NCBI RefSeq assembly: GCF_020911725.1
Contig: NZ_CP076620.1
Location: forward strand, 2,617,001 to 2,681,000
Reading direction: 5' to 3'
Length of the DNA: 64,000 nucleotides
Source of the DNA: Clostridium cadaveris
GTDB taxonomy: Bacteria > Bacillota > Clostridia > Clostridiales > Clostridiaceae
Shown: piece after piece, positions 61,076 to 64,000 of the stretch
How the letters are laid out: each line of letters starts with the position of its first letter
Numbering within the stretch: the first letter of the stretch is position 1
Position numbers and translations under genes: made by a program
Notes under the pieces: model-generated
What the model was told of the DNA's origin: nothing
Seen by the model: the letters and a program-made list of their open reading frames with translations, nothing else
Databases searched by the model: none

Positions 61076-61453
61076 GTGAAAAGACAAGAATCTTTAGAAG
61101 ATTATTTAGAGACTATTCTAGTTTTAAATAAATCTGGTGATGTACGTTCTATAGACATTGTAAACAAGATGGGTTTTTCTAAACCTAGTGTCAGTGTTGC
61201 TATGAAAAATCTACGAAATAAAGAACTAATAAATATGGATAACAATGGTTTTATAACACTTACGGATGAAGGGAAAAATATTGCAGAAAATATTTATGAA
61301 AGACATACCATTATAACAAAGGCTCTTGTAGGTATAGGAGTTTCTGAAGAAATTGCTAGAGAAGATGCCTGTCGCATAGAACATGATATAAGCGAAGAAA
61401 CCTTTGAAAAACTTAAAGAACATATAAATAAAAGAGGAGCATCTACCTATTAA
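61076..61453 (+). CDS. DtxR/MntR-family metal-dependent regulator
   Basis: This 125-aa repressor starts at GTG, 8 nt after GGAGGTGA. The winged helix-turn-helix (about 5-65: SLEDYLETILVLNKSG, IVNKMGFSKPSVSVAMKNL) is followed by the metal-binding and dimer domain (about 70-125: ERHTIITKAL, EDACRIEHDISEETFEKL, with the typical ExxCxxEH). It lacks the C-terminal SH3 domain of full-length DtxR; interestingly FeoA proteins have that fold. It likely controls the divergent feo operon through the GTTAGC dyads. Confidence 0.9.
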   Translation: MKRQESLEDYLETILVLNKSGDVRSIDIVNKMGFSKPSVSVAMKNLRNKELINMDNNGFITLTDEGKNIAENIYERHTIITKALVGIGVSEEIAREDACRIEHDISEETFEKLKEHINKRGASTY

Positions 61454-61474
61454 GGGTGAATGCTCCCTAATTTT
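61436..61474 (+). terminator. Weak hairpin at the end of the DtxR-type gene
   Basis: GGAGCAT pairs with ATGCTCC around the stop codon, followed by CTAATTTTGTT. The stem is short. Confidence 0.4.
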
Positions 61475-61567
61475 GTTATATCTTTTTTAAATTATATATT
61501 GAGTAAATTTAATTGCTTATTTGTACTCTACAATTAAATTTACAAACTTTTCAGGAGATGGTAATAG

Positions 61568-62119
61568 TTGAAACAGTTGTTAGAATTATTTTTTACTTTC
61601 GCTAAAATAGGAACATTTACATTTGGAGGGGGATATGCTATGCTTCCTATGCTTCAAGAAGAAGTTGTAGACAAGCATCATTGGACTACTAATGATGACA
61701 TTATGAATTATTTTGCTGTAGCTCAATGCACCCCTGGAATAATAGCTGTTAATACAGCAACTTTTATAGGATTTTATCAGGCTGGTATTGCAGGTGCAGT
61801 ATTTGCAACCTTTGGAATTGTATTTCCAAGCATAGTAATAATAAGTATAATTGCAGGATTACTTCAAAATTTCGCAACTCTTCCTGTTGTTGTACATGCC
61901 TTATCTGGAATTAGAGTTGCGGTATGTGTCTTGGTCCTTAATGCAGTAATAAAATTTTGGAAAAGCGGTGTTAAAGATTCTTTAGGTATCATAATATTTA
62001 TACTTTCTCTAGGAGTCGCTTATTTTACTAACATCTCCACAGTTTTTATAGTAATCCTATCTGGAGCGTTAGGATTTATGGCTAAGCATATATCCTTTTT
62101 AAAGAAAGGAAGTAAATAA
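61568..62119 (+). CDS. Chromate transporter-type protein, half 1
   Basis: This 183-aa membrane protein is one ChrA half-unit, with the N-terminal motif FAKIGTFTFGGGYAMLPMLQ and AVAQCTPGIIAVNTATFIGF. ChrA systems are either one fused protein or, as here, two short homologous halves. They export chromate, but many clostridial pairs lie far from chromium genes and probably move other anions. The start is TTG after AGGAGATGG. The second half follows 2 nt downstream. Confidence 0.85.
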   Translation: MKQLLELFFTFAKIGTFTFGGGYAMLPMLQEEVVDKHHWTTNDDIMNYFAVAQCTPGIIAVNTATFIGFYQAGIAGAVFATFGIVFPSIVIISIIAGLLQNFATLPVVVHALSGIRVAVCVLVLNAVIKFWKSGVKDSLGIIIFILSLGVAYFTNISTVFIVILSGALGFMAKHISFLKKGSK

Positions 62120-62121
62120 TC

Positions 62122-62715
62122 ATGAAACTATTCTTTACATTATTTATAGAATTTTTTAAGACAGGTCTATTTGCCATTGGAGGCGGGCTTGCTACTATTC
62201 CCTTTCTTCAAGAGATAATTGAAAAATATGGATGGTTTACAACTGAATTTTTGACAGATATGATTGCAGTCTCTGAATCAACTCCTGGTCCCATAGGAGT
62301 AAATATGGCCACCTATGTTGGATTCATTACTGGACTAAAAGGCTATGGAATTATCGGAGCAATACTTGGTGCTTTAATAACCACAATAGGGCTTGTACTT
62401 CCAAGTTTGATTATAATATGTATAATCGCGCAGTTTCTAAAGAAATTTAAAGAAAGTGAGGTTGTTCAATCTGTATTTTATGGTTTAAGACCAGCAGTAA
62501 CAGCTCTTATTGCATCAGCAGGATTAGGTATTTTTATGGTTACTTTATTTAGCTTAGATGCATTTAAATCCAGCGGTCAGATTTTAGATCTCTTCAAAAT
62601 CCCTTATATATTATTATTTTGTATACTATTTTTTATATCAAAGAAATTTAAAAAACTTAGTCCAATCATGCTTATAGTGTTTTCAGCAATAATTGGAGTT
62701 ATATTTAAACTATAA
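62122..62715 (+). CDS. Chromate transporter-type protein, half 2
   Basis: This 197-aa membrane protein is the partner of the preceding gene, with FFKTGLFAIGGGLATIPFLQ and AVSESTPGPIGVNMATYVGF, the typical TPGP form of the second half. About five or six hydrophobic segments are seen. Together the two would build an antiparallel heterodimer. It is close to the feo operon, but nothing in the sequence links it to iron. Confidence 0.85.
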   Translation: MKLFFTLFIEFFKTGLFAIGGGLATIPFLQEIIEKYGWFTTEFLTDMIAVSESTPGPIGVNMATYVGFITGLKGYGIIGAILGALITTIGLVLPSLIIICIIAQFLKKFKESEVVQSVFYGLRPAVTALIASAGLGIFMVTLFSLDAFKSSGQILDLFKIPYILLFCILFFISKKFKKLSPIMLIVFSAIIGVIFKL

Positions 62716-62734
62716 TATCATAAAATTTCATCTT

Positions 62735-62788
62735 CTAAAGAATCCTCATGAATGCTTCAATAAATCATCCATAAAGGATTCTTTATTC
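62735..62788. terminator. Hairpin between the ChrA and methyltransferase genes
   Basis: AAAGAATCCT pairs with AGGATTCTTT around a long ~28-nt loop; both convergent genes end here. Confidence 0.55.
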
Positions 62789-63447
62789 TACTTTCTCATA
62801 AAAAACATCCTATTATGTTGATCATACTCAGGAAAATAAATATCTACAAATTCTTCTTCTTTAAAATACTTCTTAAAAAGCTCTCTCCACTGCTCCGTAG
62901 TTTGATTCCATAAGAGAAGTCCATCATCCAAAAGATTGTCATCTATAATCTTTACATTCCATTCTTTGATTTTTTCTTCAGTTATGTATGGATTTAATTT
63001 TATAAGAATCTTTCCATTTTCTTTAACAATTCTTCTAGCTTGTCTTAATAATTCCTCTCCATCCTCAGGTCTCAAATTATCAATGATATTTGATAGTATG
63101 ATTCCATCATAACTTTCATAAGCTTTTGTCACAAGCTCTTCAATACTTCCAACTTTAAAATCATAAAATCCACATTTCATAAGCTTTGCTCTTTCTTTGG
63201 CAAGCTTTATAGCCTCTGTAGATAAATCCATTCCATGAAGATTTTCTACTCCTCTTAATGCACAATAAAAAAGCATACTGCCATTGCCACATCCAAAATC
63301 AAATAATTTCTCTACTCCTCTACTTATCCAATTAAGTCCTTTGTCTAAGTTAGGGTTTCCTATAATTTTATTAGTAGGAATTGTTATTTCCAAGTTTTTA
63401 TATATTTTATCCTCAACTTTAATGTACTTTTCATATTCATTCCCCAT
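62788..63447 (-). CDS. Class I SAM-dependent methyltransferase
   Basis: This ~219-aa protein starts at MGNEYEKYIKVEDKIYKNLE, after GAAGGTGA; upstream in-frame sequence lacks a site. The SAM motif is KLFDFGCGNGSMLFYCAL, with the acidic ligand in LHGMDLSTEAIKLAKE and a later SYDGIILSNIIDNLRPEDGE, here SNIIDNLRPEDGE. It resembles the small methyltransferases of unknown substrate. It stands alone between two terminators. Confidence 0.82.
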   Translation of the reverse strand: MGNEYEKYIKVEDKIYKNLEITIPTNKIIGNPNLDKGLNWISRGVEKLFDFGCGNGSMLFYCALRGVENLHGMDLSTEAIKLAKERAKLMKCGFYDFKVGSIEELVTKAYESYDGIILSNIIDNLRPEDGEELLRQARRIVKENGKILIKLNPYITEEKIKEWNVKIIDDNLLDDGLLLWNQTTEQWRELFKKYFKEEEFVDIYFPEYDQHNRMFFMRK

Positions 63448-63534
63448 AAATTCACCTTCATTTATATATATTATAAATATCAATCATAAATTTATTGTAC
63501 CATAATTTAAAATTATATTTTAAATATTCTATAT

Positions 63535-63582
63535 ATAAAAAAGTTCATCATAAAGTTAATTTGCTTTATGATGAACTCCATC
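63535..63582. terminator. Bidirectional terminator
   Basis: AGTTCATCATAAAG (63542-63555) pairs perfectly with CTTTATGATGAACT (63564-63577), with an A-run on the left. It ends the leftward unit at 63623-64000. Confidence 0.85.
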
Positions 63583-63622
63583 AATTACTTTAAAAATACA
63601 TTAAAGAATAAATAATATATTT

Positions 63623-63778
63623 TTAGAATCCCTTTTTCTTTGCTTCTATGCCACTTTCATTAAGTCCAGGTTCTTCAATTGTAGTATTAAGTTTGTTTTT
63701 TGCCCATTGATTTTGAGTTTTATTTCCATTAGCTAAAAAATTTTCTTTGGTGTAGGATTTACGATTTTTAGTATTCAT
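63623..63778 (-). CDS. Small hydrophilic protein (51 aa), unknown
   Basis: A very strong ribosome site (AAGGAGGAAAATACAC before ATG) precedes this 51-codon frame. The product is basic and Asn/Lys-rich: MNTKNRKSYTKENFLANG, then WAKNKLNTTIEEPGLNES and an end GIEAKKKGF. It has no membrane segment or Cys. The size and composition recall small spore-associated or DUF3787-type proteins of clostridia, but I cannot confirm that. It follows the HMA-like gene closely and ends at a strong terminator. Confidence 0.65.
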   Translation of the reverse strand: MNTKNRKSYTKENFLANGNKTQNQWAKNKLNTTIEEPGLNESGIEAKKKGF

Positions 63779-63813
63779 GTGTATTTTCCTCCTTACATTC
63801 TCTATAACTATTT

Positions 63814-64000
63814 CTATTGAACTTTGTGTCCTGTGCTTTCAATACAACTTTTTATTGTTTCTGGAGTAGCAGGATTATTGTATGCAACTTCAACTGTTCC
63901 TCTTCCTATATCTACACATACCTTGTTTACTCCATCTATCTTTTCTAAGGCATTTTTGACTTGAGTCTTAACTGAAGAATTAAGCAAACCATTGATTTCA
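63814..64000 (-). CDS. HMA-like (heavy-metal-associated) domain protein, C-terminal part
   Basis: Only the last ~62 codons are inside the window. The visible part has the ferredoxin-like pattern of copper-chaperone HMA domains: NSSVKTQVKNALEKIDGVNK, then VCVDIGRGTVEVAYNN and TPETIKSCIESTGHKV. At the place of the usual MxCxxC copper loop it reads GLLNSSVKT, with no cysteine pair, so metal binding in the usual way is unlikely. It could be a second, degenerate domain of a longer protein extending right. Confidence 0.6.
   Translation of the reverse strand, partial: EINGLLNSSVKTQVKNALEKIDGVNKVCVDIGRGTVEVAYNNPATPETIKSCIESTGHKVQ

Overview
The window is AT-rich DNA with strong GGAGG-type ribosome binding sites, many intrinsic terminators and a gene set typical of an anaerobic, spore-forming Firmicute, most likely a Clostridium. 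Supporting signs are two Csp-like subtilisins of the clostridial spore-germination type, a DUF3793 protein beside a feo operon, a 4-hydroxybutyryl-CoA dehydratase, NEAT-domain heme uptake and many ABC transporters. I cannot name the species. I saw no rRNA, tRNA, CRISPR array, insertion sequence or prophage.

Layout, left to right. 1-2.2 kb: the start of a galactose-binding lipoprotein gene, an unknown acidic protein and a DUF7916-type protein. 2.3-5.6 kb: a GlnK/GlnL-like two-component system followed by a lone PTS IIC gene with three evenly spaced TTTTGW repeats in front of it. 5.6-8.9 kb: a leftward SPFH/zinc-ribbon membrane-protein operon; one member has a stop codon just before its zinc ribbon. 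9.2-15.1 kb: a CUT1-type sugar ABC transporter with a convergent ATPase gene, a PfkB kinase and msrB. 15.4-18.4 kb: a run of small accessory enzymes. 18.5-24.4 kb: a Fur-box heme uptake operon (NEAT protein, sortase, lipoprotein, permease, ATPase) divergent from an AraC regulator; the ATPase seems to start at ATA. 24.4-29.2 kb: a PHP phosphoesterase and a second ABC importer.

29.3-41.3 kb is the most interesting part. A leftward seven-gene operon (NifU-like, CGGC/MaoC protein, acyl carrier protein, MBL hydrolase, LuxE-like, LuxC-like, AMP ligase) diverges from 4-hydroxybutyryl-CoA dehydratase and its CoA-transferase. Next come a PAS-sigma54 activator and a permease. Both divergent operons and the permease have near-consensus -24/-12 sigma54 promoters, and GTTGCAT-type repeats lie about 100 bp upstream. 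I read this as one sigma54 regulon joining 4-hydroxybutyrate metabolism to an undescribed carrier-protein-based acyl reduction pathway.

41.5-50.2 kb: two Csp-like proteases, then a Fur-box operon for flavinylated exported proteins (ApbE, a one-FMN lipoprotein and a four-FMN protein), and a low-molecular-weight phosphatase. 50.4-57.4 kb: a MATE transporter and a DUF1177/M20/DUF3100 cluster with a PucR regulator. 57.4-64 kb: DUF3793, a feo operon with its DtxR-type regulator and repeated operators, split chromate-type transporters, a methyltransferase, a small conserved-looking protein and a partial HMA-like protein. Iron is a recurrent theme: heme uptake, flavoproteins and Feo all carry metal-regulator-like sites.
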